Positions 34,499 through 43,142 of a stretch of 64,000 bases of DNA are shown piece by piece. Below the pieces are notes generated by a model. That model made no database searches. It was not told the origin of the DNA and saw nothing but the letters and a program-made list of their open reading frames with translations. Both the position numbers and the translations under genes were made by a program. The stretch's first letter is position 1, and every line of letters begins with the position of its first letter. Origin of the DNA: Rhodococcus sp. 14-2470-1b (GTDB lineage Bacteria > Actinomycetota > Actinomycetes > Mycobacteriales > Mycobacteriaceae); the NCBI RefSeq assembly GCF_002259415.1, contig NZ_NPFY01000035.1:1-64000 (forward strand). Direction: 5' to 3'.

Positions 34499-35494
34499 TT
34501 ACGGTGCGTTCACACCGGACTTTCCCGACACGACGTCGTCGTACGCCGCCAAGGCCTCGGCGGCCCTGTCCTCCACGCTTCGCTGCAGCTCCGGCGGACC
34601 CAAGACCTGCACACCCTCGCCGAATCCCAGCGTGAGACGCGTCATCCACGCGGGTGTCGCAAATCTCATCGTCACCACTATCGATCCGTCGGCCTCGGTG
34701 TCCACCACAGTCATCGGGTAGTAGTCCAGGATCCACGCATGACTCGGCAATACACGCAGACGCGCCTGAGGCAGGGACGGGTCGTCGTTGAAGATCTCGA
34801 AGCTGTCGTCCTCGTTCGCGCCTTCCGGCGGTGACGCCGGCACCTCGAGTTCCACAGCTCGGTCGATGCGGTCCAACCGGAACAGGCGCACACCTTCCGC
34901 GCTGCGGCACCAGGCTTGCAGATAGCTGTGGTCGTCGATCGACACTGTTCGGATCGGATCCACGACCCGCTCGGACACAGCATCGCGCGACGCGGAGTAG
35001 TACGTCAGTTCCAATGCGTGCTTGCTTCGCAGAGCTGAGCGAACGGCGGTCGCGATCGGGCTCTCGGGACGGTCGTCGGCAGGTTCCGCGCTTGCGTTTC
35101 CGGGAACGTTCGCGCTCGCCGAGCCTGCTGCTTGTTCGATCTTGGCGATAGCGCTCTGCGCAGCGCTCGGGTCGACCATGCCCGGCATCGACGTGAGCGA
35201 CCGCAACGCCACGAGCAACGCCGTCGCCTCGGTGGACGTCAGCCGCAGAGGGCGGTCGATGCCCGCCGAGAACGTGACTTCGATGCTCTCCTCCGAGAAC
35301 GACAGATCGATCAGATCACCCGGTCCGTAACCGGGCAGCCCGCACATCCAGAGCTGATTGAGATCGGTCATCAGCGTCGACGTGGACACCCCGAGCTCAC
35401 GGGCAGCTTCCGCCGCGCTCAAGCCTGGGTTGGCGAGGAAGAACGGAACCATGTTCAGCAGCCGCGCCAGTCGGACCGACAGTCTCGCGCTCAT
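34499..35494 (-). CDS. pafC: WYL-domain transcriptional regulator PafC
   Basis: A 331-aa regulator with an N-terminal helix-turn-helix (LSAAEAARELGVSTSTLMTDLN), then a WYL domain (ALELTYYSASRDAVSERVVDPIRT) and a C-terminal WCX segment. PafB and PafC act as a heterodimer that activates LexA-independent DNA-damage genes in mycobacteria, despite being named for the proteasome locus. ATG 35494 overlaps the pafB stop as ATGA. A longer in-frame opening to 35722 lies wholly within pafB and is rejected. Confidence 0.94.
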   Translation of the reverse strand: MSARLSVRLARLLNMVPFFLANPGLSAAEAARELGVSTSTLMTDLNQLWMCGLPGYGPGDLIDLSFSEESIEVTFSAGIDRPLRLTSTEATALLVALRSLTSMPGMVDPSAAQSAIAKIEQAAGSASANVPGNASAEPADDRPESPIATAVRSALRSKHALELTYYSASRDAVSERVVDPIRTVSIDDHSYLQAWCRSAEGVRLFRLDRIDRAVELEVPASPPEGANEDDSFEIFNDDPSLPQARLRVLPSHAWILDYYPMTVVDTEADGSIVVTMRFATPAWMTRLTLGFGEGVQVLGPPELQRSVEDRAAEALAAYDDVVSGKSGVNAP

Positions 35495-36480
35495 CGCCCG
35501 ACCACCGGAGCAACCGAACGCAGGGTCGCGATGACATCCGAGCGGAGCTCGGCGGGTTCGAGCACCACCGCGTCGGACCCGTGTCCGGCGATCGACCGGG
35601 CGACCCACTCCCACGAACGGACAGGAATCCGGATCACCGACCCGGGCCGTCCACCGATCATGCGATCCTCCACTGCTGTCCCCATCCGGCGCAGCTCCAC
35701 CGCTCCGCCCTCGGCTACCCACACCGTCGCCGTTCCGTTGACCTCGGCGGTTCCGGCGACACGCGCGACGATCGATTGAACGTCCACGTCATCGGGTTTG
35801 CGGATACTTCCCGCCCGACCGAACGTCGTGACGTCGTCTCCGATACGCGACAACCGGAACGTCCTGGTGTCGTTGCGATCGACGTCGTGTCCGACCAGAT
35901 ACCACCGGCCCCGAAACGTGACCACACCCCAGGGCTCGACAGTGCGGGTCGTGTAGGGATCCGTTGCCGAGCTGCGGTGCTGAAACTTCACCGACCGGCC
36001 TGCATCGATTGCCGCGAGCAGTGCCCCGAGCGCAGGTTCCGATCCGCGGGTACGCGCCGGAACCGCCGTTACCGACGCCGCCGAGTCTTCCTGATCGACC
36101 TGGATTCCGGCGGCACGCAGCTTCACCAACGCGCTCTGCGCCGCGGAGGTCAACTCCGGAGATTCCCACAACTGCACCGCAACCGCGACCGCAGCCGCTT
36201 CCTCACGGGAAAGGTCGATTTCCGGGAGCTCGTACGCATCACGATTGATTCGATAGCCTTCGACTCCGAACGTCCCGGCAGAGACCCCGGTCTCGAGGGG
36301 TACACCCAGGTCACGGAGTTCGTTCTTGTCACGCTCGAACATGCGACTGAAGGCTTCGTCGCTGCCCGAGTCGCCGTAGCCCGCGACGCTGTCCCTGATC
36401 CGTTCGGCCGTCACGAACTGACGTGTCGACAACAGACAGATGACGAGATTCATCAATCGTTCGACTTTGGTGATCGCCAC
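35491..36480 (-). CDS. pafB: WYL-domain transcriptional regulator PafB
   Basis: A 329-aa paralog and partner of PafC. It has the N-terminal winged HTH (ERLMNLVICLLSTRQFVTAERIRDSVAGY), the WYL domain around VKFQHRSSATDPYTTRTVEPWGVV, and a C-terminal WCX domain. The WYL domain in this family is thought to sense single-stranded DNA. The start 54 bp after pafA and the overlap with pafC point to one pafA-pafB-pafC transcript. Confidence 0.94.
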   Translation of the reverse strand: MAITKVERLMNLVICLLSTRQFVTAERIRDSVAGYGDSGSDEAFSRMFERDKNELRDLGVPLETGVSAGTFGVEGYRINRDAYELPEIDLSREEAAAVAVAVQLWESPELTSAAQSALVKLRAAGIQVDQEDSAASVTAVPARTRGSEPALGALLAAIDAGRSVKFQHRSSATDPYTTRTVEPWGVVTFRGRWYLVGHDVDRNDTRTFRLSRIGDDVTTFGRAGSIRKPDDVDVQSIVARVAGTAEVNGTATVWVAEGGAVELRRMGTAVEDRMIGGRPGSVIRIPVRSWEWVARSIAGHGSDAVVLEPAELRSDVIATLRSVAPVVGR

Positions 36481-36534
36481 CCCAAGAACCCTAACCGTCC
36501 GAGTCGCTTCGGTCGCATCCCGCGCCTACGACCA

Positions 36535-37893
36535 CTACATCGACGCGATCAACCGCTCCACCCGCTCGTCGACGGAGCGGAACGGGTCTTTGCAGAGGAC
36601 AGTGCGTTGAGCCTGGTCGTTGAGCTTCAGGTGAACCCAGTCGACCGTGAAGTCGCGGCCTGCGTCCTGCGCGGCGGTGATGAATTCACCGCGGAGCTTT
36701 GCGCGTGTCGTCTGAGGAGGAAGATCGACGGCCTCGTCGATCTGCTCGTCCTCGGTCAACCTCTTCGCAAGACCCTTGCGCTGGAGCAGGTCGAACACCC
36801 CGCGACCACGTTTGATGTCGTGATAGGCCAGATCGAGCTGCGCGATCTTCGGATCGGACAGCTCCATCGAGTATCGATCCTGGTAGCGCTGGAACAGTTT
36901 TCGTTTGATGACCCAGTCGATCTCGGTGTCCACCTTCGCGAAGTCCTGAGCCTCCACCGCGTCGAGCGTCCTACCCCACAGGTCCACGACCTGCTCGATC
37001 TGAGTGTTGGGCTCGCGTGTTTTCAGATGCTCGACCGCCCTGGCGTAGTACTCCCGCTGGATCTCGAGCGCACTGGCCTGCCGTCCGCCGGCCAGACGAA
37101 CGGGTCGTCGACCGGTCAGATCGTGGCTGACCTCGCGGATAGCTCGGATGGGATTGTCCAGCGCGAAGTCCCTGAAGGAGACCCCGGCCTCGATCATCTC
37201 GAGTACGAGAGCGGCCGTACCGACCTTGAGCATCGTGGTTGTCTCGGCCATGTTCGAGTCACCGACGATGACGTGCAATCGGCGGTACTTCTCGGCGTCT
37301 GCATGGGGTTCGTCGCGTGTGTTGATGATGGGACGTGACCGGGTGGTCGCCGACGACACACCTTCCCAGATGTGTTCGGCGCGCTGCGACAGGCAGAACG
37401 TGGCAGCTTTGGGCGTCTGCAGAATCTTCCCGGCGCCGCAGATGAGCTGGCGAGTGACGAGGAACGGCAGCAGCACATCCGAAATCCGCGAGAACTCCCC
37501 CGCTCGCTGGACCAGGTAGTTCTCGTGGCAGCCGTATGAATTGCCGGCCGAGTCGGTGTTGTTCTTGAACAGATAGATGTCCCCGCCGATACCTTCCTCG
37601 GCGAGTCGCTGTTCGGCGTCGATCAGCAGGTCCTCGAGGACTCGTTCACCCGCCCTGTCGTGAGTGACCAACTGCAGCAGACTGTCGCACTCGGCCGTCG
37701 CGTACTCGGGATGCGACCCGACATCGAGGTACAGGCGCGCACCGTTGCGGAGGAACACGTTGGAGCTACGGCCCCAGGACACGACCCGGCGGAAGAGGTA
37801 GCGGGCCACCTCGTCCGGGCTCAGCCGCCTGTGACCGTGAAAGGTACAGGTGACACCGAACTCGGTCTCGATGCCCATGATTCGTCGCTGCAC
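36535..37893 (-). CDS. pafA: Pup-protein ligase
   Basis: PafA uses ATP to join the C-terminal glutamate of Pup to substrate lysines. The GTG at 37893 gives 452 aa, the same length as I recall for the M. tuberculosis enzyme. The protein opens QRRIMGIETEFGVTCTFHGH, with the conserved catalytic-loop IETEFG. It contains RNGARLYLDVGSHPEYAT, FKNNTDSAGNSYGCHENYL and IINTRDEPHADAEKYRRLHV, all glutamine-synthetase-like active-site segments. The C-terminus ends RLIASM as in mycobacteria. Upstream, 111 bp separate it from the divergent PAP2-kinase gene. Confidence 0.97.
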   Translation of the reverse strand: MQRRIMGIETEFGVTCTFHGHRRLSPDEVARYLFRRVVSWGRSSNVFLRNGARLYLDVGSHPEYATAECDSLLQLVTHDRAGERVLEDLLIDAEQRLAEEGIGGDIYLFKNNTDSAGNSYGCHENYLVQRAGEFSRISDVLLPFLVTRQLICGAGKILQTPKAATFCLSQRAEHIWEGVSSATTRSRPIINTRDEPHADAEKYRRLHVIVGDSNMAETTTMLKVGTAALVLEMIEAGVSFRDFALDNPIRAIREVSHDLTGRRPVRLAGGRQASALEIQREYYARAVEHLKTREPNTQIEQVVDLWGRTLDAVEAQDFAKVDTEIDWVIKRKLFQRYQDRYSMELSDPKIAQLDLAYHDIKRGRGVFDLLQRKGLAKRLTEDEQIDEAVDLPPQTTRAKLRGEFITAAQDAGRDFTVDWVHLKLNDQAQRTVLCKDPFRSVDERVERLIASM

Positions 37894-38004
37894 ACTTCGA
37901 CAGTACAACGCAGACGCGCCGATGGAGCGTTCGAACGATGCACGGGGAAATGTGTCGGTTCCCGCGGGCTGCCTGCCGGCAGGAACGACCGCCTCTAGGC
38001 TGGG

Positions 38005-39477
38005 GTGGTGACCGAGACATCCCCTTCCTTGCCCGATCGCATCCACGCCTGGGATGTCGGATTGTTCGACCGGACCGCAGCCAGTCGTGCATCCGTCGCC
38101 GATCCGATTCTCCGAAACCTGAGTACGGCGGCCAATCACAGCGGCTTGTGGATCGCGGCATCGGGAGTGCTGGCGAGCAAGCGGGGTCCGACTCGTCGCG
38201 GAGCGGTACGTGGGTTGATGGCCGTGGCGGTAGCGAGTGCAGTGGCGAACGGTGTCCTCAAGCCTGCGTTTCCCCGAAGCCGTCCTGGTTTCGAGAGGAC
38301 CCCCTTCGTCCGCCGAGTGTTGTCACCGCCCGTGTCGTCTTCTTTTCCCTCCGGCCACTCCGCGTCGGCGGCTGCCTTCGTCACCGGCGTGGCGCTCGAA
38401 TCTCCGCTCGCTGCAGCCGCTTTGGCTCCGGTGGCCGCAGCGGTGTGCTACTCGCGCGTGCACACCGGGGTTCACTGGCCGACGGACGTGGTTGCCGGTG
38501 CCGCACTCGGTGCCGGAATCGCCTTGTCGACGCGCCGGTGGTGGGCCGTACGCACGGAAGAACCCGCTGAGCTCGGCCGATCCGTAGCCGCGCCGCAGCT
38601 TCCGCGCGGCAAGAACATGCTGATCATGATCAACCCCGGATCGGGTTCCGACGACACGATCGAGGACGACATCCGAGGCCTGCTGCCGGACGCCGACCTG
38701 TTCCGGCCCGACACCGACGGGGACTTCACCACACAGCTCGAGGACCGTATCGCCTCGACGTCCCCCACGGCACTCGGCGTCTGCGGCGGTGACGGGACAA
38801 TCGTCAGCGTGGCCGAATCCGCCGCGCGGCACGATCTCCCACTCGCGGTGTTCCCGGGCGGAACGCTCAACCATTTCGCGCACGACGCCGGGGTTGCCGA
38901 CGTCGACGCCACCGCACGCAGCATCGAGAACGGAACAGCCGACCGTGTCGATCTCGCCTACGTCGTCGTGGACAGCCAGGATCGCATCTCGTTCGTCAAC
39001 ACCGCGACGTTCGGCGGATACCCGGACTCCGTGCGACTGCGGGAGAAACTGCAGGAGCGAATCGGTAAATGGCCCGCTGCGGCCGTCGCGATGATACGAG
39101 TTCTCGCCCGCGCCCAACCGATGCAAATCGAATTGGACGGCCGTCGGCAGGCAGTGTGGATGCTGTTCGTCGGCAACGGCCAGTACGAGCCCACCGACCG
39201 GGTTCCGATGTCCAGGCCGTCGATAGGTTCCGGCACGCTGGACCTGAGGTACCTACCCTCGACTCCGTTCCTGTCGCGCACCCGACTCGTCCTGGCCGCG
39301 CTCACCGGAACGCTCGGATCGTCGTCGACGTACGTCCACTCGTCGGTTCATTCGCTGAAGGTCGAAGTCGAGGGCCCCGACGTTGCGCTTGCCACCGACG
39401 GCGAAGTCACCGCGGACGGCCGCACGTTCGAATTCGGAGTCGACGAGAACGGCCTCGCGCTCTACCGAGATCGATAG
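38005..39477 (+). CDS. PAP2 phosphatase fused to diacylglycerol/lipid kinase domain
   Basis: A 490-aa two-domain protein. Residues 40-175 are a membrane PAP2-type phosphatase with its three motifs: K86 with SRP (KPAFPRSRP), PSGH (115-118), and SRVHTGVHWPTD (150-161). From about residue 205 a soluble diacylglycerol-kinase catalytic domain begins (MLIMINPGSGS), with GVCGGDGTIVS and FPGGTLNHFAHD, ending in DGEVTADG. One enzyme that both removes and adds lipid phosphate is puzzling; a role in prenyl-phosphate or phosphatidate recycling is possible. GTG 38005 and GTG 38008 are equivalent starts. It is the only plus-strand gene in the proteasome locus. Confidence 0.9.
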   Translation: MVTETSPSLPDRIHAWDVGLFDRTAASRASVADPILRNLSTAANHSGLWIAASGVLASKRGPTRRGAVRGLMAVAVASAVANGVLKPAFPRSRPGFERTPFVRRVLSPPVSSSFPSGHSASAAAFVTGVALESPLAAAALAPVAAAVCYSRVHTGVHWPTDVVAGAALGAGIALSTRRWWAVRTEEPAELGRSVAAPQLPRGKNMLIMINPGSGSDDTIEDDIRGLLPDADLFRPDTDGDFTTQLEDRIASTSPTALGVCGGDGTIVSVAESAARHDLPLAVFPGGTLNHFAHDAGVADVDATARSIENGTADRVDLAYVVVDSQDRISFVNTATFGGYPDSVRLREKLQERIGKWPAAAVAMIRVLARAQPMQIELDGRRQAVWMLFVGNGQYEPTDRVPMSRPSIGSGTLDLRYLPSTPFLSRTRLVLAALTGTLGSSSTYVHSSVHSLKVEVEGPDVALATDGEVTADGRTFEFGVDENGLALYRDR

Positions 39478-39508
39478 CGCACGAGGCCGCCGGGCCCGAA
39501 GGTGAAGG

Positions 39509-39594
39509 CAGGCTCCACTCCCGGGTTTACTCAGGTCATTCCGCAGGCTCCACTCCCGGCCGTACCCAGGTCATTCCGCAGGCTCCACTCCCGG
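39509..39594 (-). repeat. 35-nt direct repeat, two full copies and a 16-nt partial copy, across the prcA 3' end
   Basis: Units run 39509-39543 and 39544-39578, with a partial copy at 39579-39594. They differ mainly in a 7-base variable centre. On the minus strand the core reads GGAGTGGAGCCTGCGGAATG then ACC. The copy spanning 39571-39594 supplies the last codons (PGVEPAE) and the stop of prcA. The core matches the repeat inside cobN at 21 of 23 positions. Confidence 0.88.
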
Positions 39595-40362
39595 CTGCCC
39601 GGGCGAGGGTTCCGGGTCGGCGGCATCGCGCCGAGGAAGCATGTCCTGCAACGCTGCTCCGGCGATGCGCCTGAACGCGCGCCTGGGCCGTCCTTGATCC
39701 AGGACGGCGACCTCGAGTGCGCTGACCTCGAGCACCTTCTTCTCCGGCTCCGTGCCGCCCTGTGCCGCCGGCGACGTGGCCGGTGCCGCGCCCGCCTCGA
39801 GTGCGGCAACCGAGATCTTCACAGCCGACGCCAAGTCGAGCCCGGTCCGGTAGGACTCCTTGAGGGCGGTGACGATCGGCTCGGTCGTGCCGCCCATGAC
39901 CACGAAGTCCTGCTCGTCGACGATCGATCCGTCGTAGGTGATCCGGTAGAGCTGGCTGGCGACCGGTTCGTCGGAATGGGACACCTCGGCGACGCAGATC
40001 TCCACCTCGTAGGGCTTGAGCTGTTCGGTGAAGATGGTTCCGAGCGCCTGGGCGTACGTCTTCGCCAGGGATCGGCCCGTCACGTCGCGTCGGTCGTAGG
40101 TGTAGCCCTTGGTGTCCGCGTGGAGAATACCTGCCTTGCGCAGGTTCTCGAACTCGTTGTACTTCCCCACCGCGGCGAACCCGAGGCGGTCGTAGAGCTC
40201 ACTCACCTTGTGCAGCGCCGAAGACCGGTTCTCCGCGACGAACAGCACCCCGTCCGCGAAGGAGAGCACGATGACGCTTCTACCGCGGGCGATGCCCTTG
40301 CGCGCAAGCTCGGAGCGATCGCGCATGATCTGCTCGGCTGACGCGTAGTACGGCATGGTCAT
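39571..40362 (-). CDS. prcA: 20S proteasome alpha subunit
   Basis: A 263-aa alpha subunit. It forms the outer, gating rings of the 20S core and docks Mpa. Family features are the N-terminal gate segment PYYASAEQIMRDRSELARKGIARG, followed by GVLFVAENRS, FAAVGKYNEF, GYTYDRRDVTGRSLA and FVVMGGTTEPI. The C-terminus is long and acidic/Pro-rich, and its last seven residues come from a dispersed DNA repeat. The start is ATG 40362 or ATG 40356. It overlaps prcB by 4 bp, so the two subunits are co-translated. Confidence 0.96.
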   Translation of the reverse strand: MTMPYYASAEQIMRDRSELARKGIARGRSVIVLSFADGVLFVAENRSSALHKVSELYDRLGFAAVGKYNEFENLRKAGILHADTKGYTYDRRDVTGRSLAKTYAQALGTIFTEQLKPYEVEICVAEVSHSDEPVASQLYRITYDGSIVDEQDFVVMGGTTEPIVTALKESYRTGLDLASAVKISVAALEAGAAPATSPAAQGGTEPEKKVLEVSALEVAVLDQGRPRRAFRRIAGAALQDMLPRRDAADPEPSPGQPGVEPAE

Positions 40363-41258
40363 GACGCAGTCCCCCCTTCGATCGTGCGGTCGGCGATGAC
40401 GGCGCGAGCTGCGGCCGAGATGCGATCCTCGGCCACTTCGTCGGCGCCGACGCTGGTGATGGTCACCGCGGTCGGGTAGATACCGCGGGTGACGTCTGGT
40501 CCACCCGTCGCGGAGTCGTCGTCCGCCGCGTCGAACAGCGATTCCACGGCCGCCCGCAACGCGTCGTCCTCGCTCAGCCCGGGGGCGTAGAGCTTCTTGA
40601 GTGCCGACTTCGCGAACAGCGAACCGGACCCGACCGCGTGATACCCCGACCGTTCTTCGTAACGTCCGCCGACGACGTCGTAGGACACGATGCGACCGGC
40701 GCGATCGGGATCGGCAATGTCCACGTCGAAACCGACGAGCAACGGCACCGCGGCCAGACCCTGCATCGCCGCACCGAGGTTGCTTCGCACCATCGACGAC
40801 AGCTTGTTCGCCTTGCCGTTGAACGTCAGCGGCACGCCCTCGATCTTCTCGTAATGCTCGAGTTCGACCGCGAACAGACGAACGAGTTCGATGGCGATAC
40901 CCGCCGTTCCGGCAATGCCGGCGGCCGAGAACTCATCCGTGACGAACACCTTCTGCATGTCTCTGTTGGCAATCAAATTGCCTTGCGTGGCACGGCGATC
41001 ACCGGCGATGAGCACGCCACCGGCGTACGTCACCGCCACGATCGTCGTGCCGTGCGGTGCCAAGTCCGAGTGCACCGGATTTCCTCCGCGGTCGCTCGTG
41101 AGGCCCCGCTCGTCCAGACCGCCGGAGAACTGCATCCGGCTCTCGGGGAGGAGATGCGGGGCGTGATCACGCAGATGGTCGGTGAACGAGGAGTGATGCG
41201 AGCCGAACGCCGGCAGAAAATCGGCCGCCGAGGGGTTCGCGCTGCGATCCACCGTCAC
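40359..41258 (-). CDS. prcB: 20S proteasome beta subunit
   Basis: A 299-aa catalytic subunit with N-terminal nucleophile chemistry. The propeptide is about 70 residues and cleavage is expected before Thr71 (APHG then TTIVAVTYAGGV). This is longer than the 57-residue propeptide of M. tuberculosis PrcB. The mature part has AGDRRATQGNLIANRDMQKVF, AGIAGTAGIAIELVRLF, and SGYHAVGSGSLFAKSALKKLY. It overlaps pup upstream and prcA downstream by 4 bp each. Confidence 0.97.
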   Translation of the reverse strand: MTVDRSANPSAADFLPAFGSHHSSFTDHLRDHAPHLLPESRMQFSGGLDERGLTSDRGGNPVHSDLAPHGTTIVAVTYAGGVLIAGDRRATQGNLIANRDMQKVFVTDEFSAAGIAGTAGIAIELVRLFAVELEHYEKIEGVPLTFNGKANKLSSMVRSNLGAAMQGLAAVPLLVGFDVDIADPDRAGRIVSYDVVGGRYEERSGYHAVGSGSLFAKSALKKLYAPGLSEDDALRAAVESLFDAADDDSATGGPDVTRGIYPTAVTITSVGADEVAEDRISAAARAVIADRTIEGGTAS

Positions 41259-41449
41259 TGGCCGCCCTTCTGAACGTAGGCGCGGACGAAGTCCTCTGCG
41301 TTTTCCTCGAGCACATCGTCGATCTCGTCGAGGAGGTCGTCGGTCTCTTCGGCCAACTTCTCGCGTCGTTCCTGACCGCCACCGGCCTCGCCGGGAACCT
41401 CGTCGTCGCCGTCACCACCGCCAGAGCGTCGTGTCTGCTCCTGAGCCAT
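41255..41449 (-). CDS. pup: Prokaryotic ubiquitin-like protein Pup
   Basis: A 64-aa disordered tag protein. The central coiled-coil-forming helix that binds Mpa is at about residues 25-55 (EKLAEETDDLLDEIDDVLEE). The C-terminus is GGQ, so Dop must deamidate the last Gln to Glu before PafA can attach it. It lies 97 bp after dop and overlaps prcB, the standard pup-prcB-prcA operon. Confidence 0.98.
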   Translation of the reverse strand: MAQEQTRRSGGGDGDDEVPGEAGGGQERREKLAEETDDLLDEIDDVLEENAEDFVRAYVQKGGQ

Positions 41450-41546
41450 AGTCGTCGACCTCCTTACGTCATCGCAGTACCTGCTCGGACCTTCACCCTA
41501 CCGATCACAGAGCGTCCTGGGGCGTCAAGACGCGACGGCAATCGAC

Positions 41547-43046
41547 TCAGGACGTGAGTTGGTCCACCAGTTCCGCCGCGGTGTCCACGCTTTCCAGCAG
41601 TTCGCCGACATGAGATTTGCTTCCACGCAGCGGTTCCAACGTCGGAATTCGCACCAGCGAGTCGCCGCCGAGATCGAAGATCACCGAATCCCAACTCGCA
41701 GCCGCGATATCGGCGCCGAACTTACGCAACACCTCGCCTCGGAAGTACGCGCGCGTGTCGGACGGCGGAGTCGAGACGGCGTCGAGCACCTGCTGTTCGG
41801 TGACCAGCCGTTCCATCGACCCGCGCGCGACGAGCCGGTTGTACAGCCCCTTGTCCAACCGAACGTCCGAGTACTGGAGGTCGACCAGATGCAGTCGCGG
41901 CGCCGACCACCCGAGGCCTTCGCGCTGACGGAACCCTTCGAGCAGGCGCAGTTTGGCGGGCCAGTCCAGCAGGTTCGCGCACTCCATCGGATCGCGTTCG
42001 AGGAGGTCGAGAACCATGGCCCACTTGTCCAGGATGTCCGCGACGCGAGGATCGTTCTTGCCCTCGCCTGCAACGAACTTCGCCACCCTCTGGTGATAGA
42101 TCCGCTGCAACGCGAGGGCGGTCAGCTCCCGTCCGTCCGTCAGTGCGACTGTCTGGCGAAGCGTCGGGTCGTGGCTGATCTGGTGAACCGCGGTGACCGG
42201 CCGTGCGAGCTGCAGATCGGACAGATCGACGCCGGCTTCGATGATGTCGAGAACCAGCGCCGTGGTACCCACTTTGAGGTACGTGGCCATCTCCGCGAGG
42301 TTGGCGTCGCCGATGATGCAATGCAGCCTGCGGTACTTGTCCGCGTCCGCGTGCGGCTCGTCACGAGTATTGATGATCCCGCGCTTCAGCGTCGTCTCCA
42401 GACCGACCTCGACCTCGATGTAGTCCGCTCGTTGCGACAACTGGAACCCGGACTCGTCACCGGACTGGCCGATGCCCACACGACCGGAGCCGGTGATGAC
42501 CTGGCGGGAGGCGAAGAACGGCGACAGCCCGGCGATGACGGCCGAGAACGGAGTCGCGCGAGACATGAGGTAGTTCTCGTGGGTGCCGTAGGACGCGCCC
42601 TTGCCGTCCACGTTGTTCTTGTACAGCTGCAAGCGCGGTGCACCGGGAACACTCGACGCGTGCCGCGCCGCGGCCTCCATCACGCGTTCGCCTGCCTTGT
42701 CCCAGATCACCGCGTCGAGCGGGTCGCGAACCTCGGGTGCCGAGTACTCGGGATGCGCGTGGTCGACGTACAGACGGGCGCCGTTGGTGAGGATCATGTT
42801 CGCGGCGCCGACCTCGTCGGCGTCGATGACGGGAGCAGGCCCACTGAAACGACCGAGGTCGAATCCGCGCGCATCACGAAGCGGCGACTCGACCTCGTAG
42901 TCCCACCGAGTTCGCTTCGCCCGCGGAACTCCCGCGGCCGCCGCGTACGCGAGCACCGCCTGGGTCGAGGTGAGGATCGGGTTGGCCGTGGGTTCGGTCG
43001 GGGACGAGATTCCGTACTCGACCTCGATACCGATGATGCGCTCCAT
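41547..43046 (-). CDS. dop: Depupylase / Pup deamidase
   Basis: A 499-aa PafA paralog that deamidates Pup-Gln and cleaves Pup from substrates. It opens MERIIGIEVEYGISS, with the Dop-specific IEVEYG acid cluster. An insertion after about residue 38 (the Dop loop region, including RTRWDYEVESPLRDARGFDL) is absent from PafA. Shared blocks are NGARLYVDHAHPEYSAPE, YKNNVDGKGASYGTHENYL and IINTRDEPHADADKYRRLHC. A hairpin at 43087-43128 separates it from mpa. Confidence 0.97.
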   Translation of the reverse strand: MERIIGIEVEYGISSPTEPTANPILTSTQAVLAYAAAAGVPRAKRTRWDYEVESPLRDARGFDLGRFSGPAPVIDADEVGAANMILTNGARLYVDHAHPEYSAPEVRDPLDAVIWDKAGERVMEAAARHASSVPGAPRLQLYKNNVDGKGASYGTHENYLMSRATPFSAVIAGLSPFFASRQVITGSGRVGIGQSGDESGFQLSQRADYIEVEVGLETTLKRGIINTRDEPHADADKYRRLHCIIGDANLAEMATYLKVGTTALVLDIIEAGVDLSDLQLARPVTAVHQISHDPTLRQTVALTDGRELTALALQRIYHQRVAKFVAGEGKNDPRVADILDKWAMVLDLLERDPMECANLLDWPAKLRLLEGFRQREGLGWSAPRLHLVDLQYSDVRLDKGLYNRLVARGSMERLVTEQQVLDAVSTPPSDTRAYFRGEVLRKFGADIAAASWDSVIFDLGGDSLVRIPTLEPLRGSKSHVGELLESVDTAAELVDQLTS

Positions 43047-43086
43047 GGCCCCGAGCCTAGGTGATCGCGCCGTCCGCCATTGGAAC

Positions 43087-43128
43087 CGACGCTGCCCGCG
43101 ACCGCCACAGCGGTCGCGGGCAGCGTCG
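43087..43128 (-). terminator. 18-bp hairpin between mpa and dop
   Basis: CGACGCTGCCCGCGACCG (43087-43104) and its exact reverse complement (43111-43128) flank a 6-base loop. It lies 15 bases after the mpa stop and 41 bases before the dop start. The stem is long and GC-rich with only a weak T-run, a likely actinobacterial terminator isolating mpa from the dop-pup-prc operon. Confidence 0.75.
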
Positions 43129-43142
43129 AACGCCTCGAATCC

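Noticed and set aside
35495..35722. N-terminal extension of pafC
   Set aside because: The extension lies wholly within pafB; the ATG at 35494 overlaps the pafB stop and begins the HTH domain correctly.
41464..41694. 76-codon minus-strand frame between pup and dop
   Set aside because: Overlaps the dop 3' end in another frame; basic, motif-free product; the gap is better read as the pup leader.
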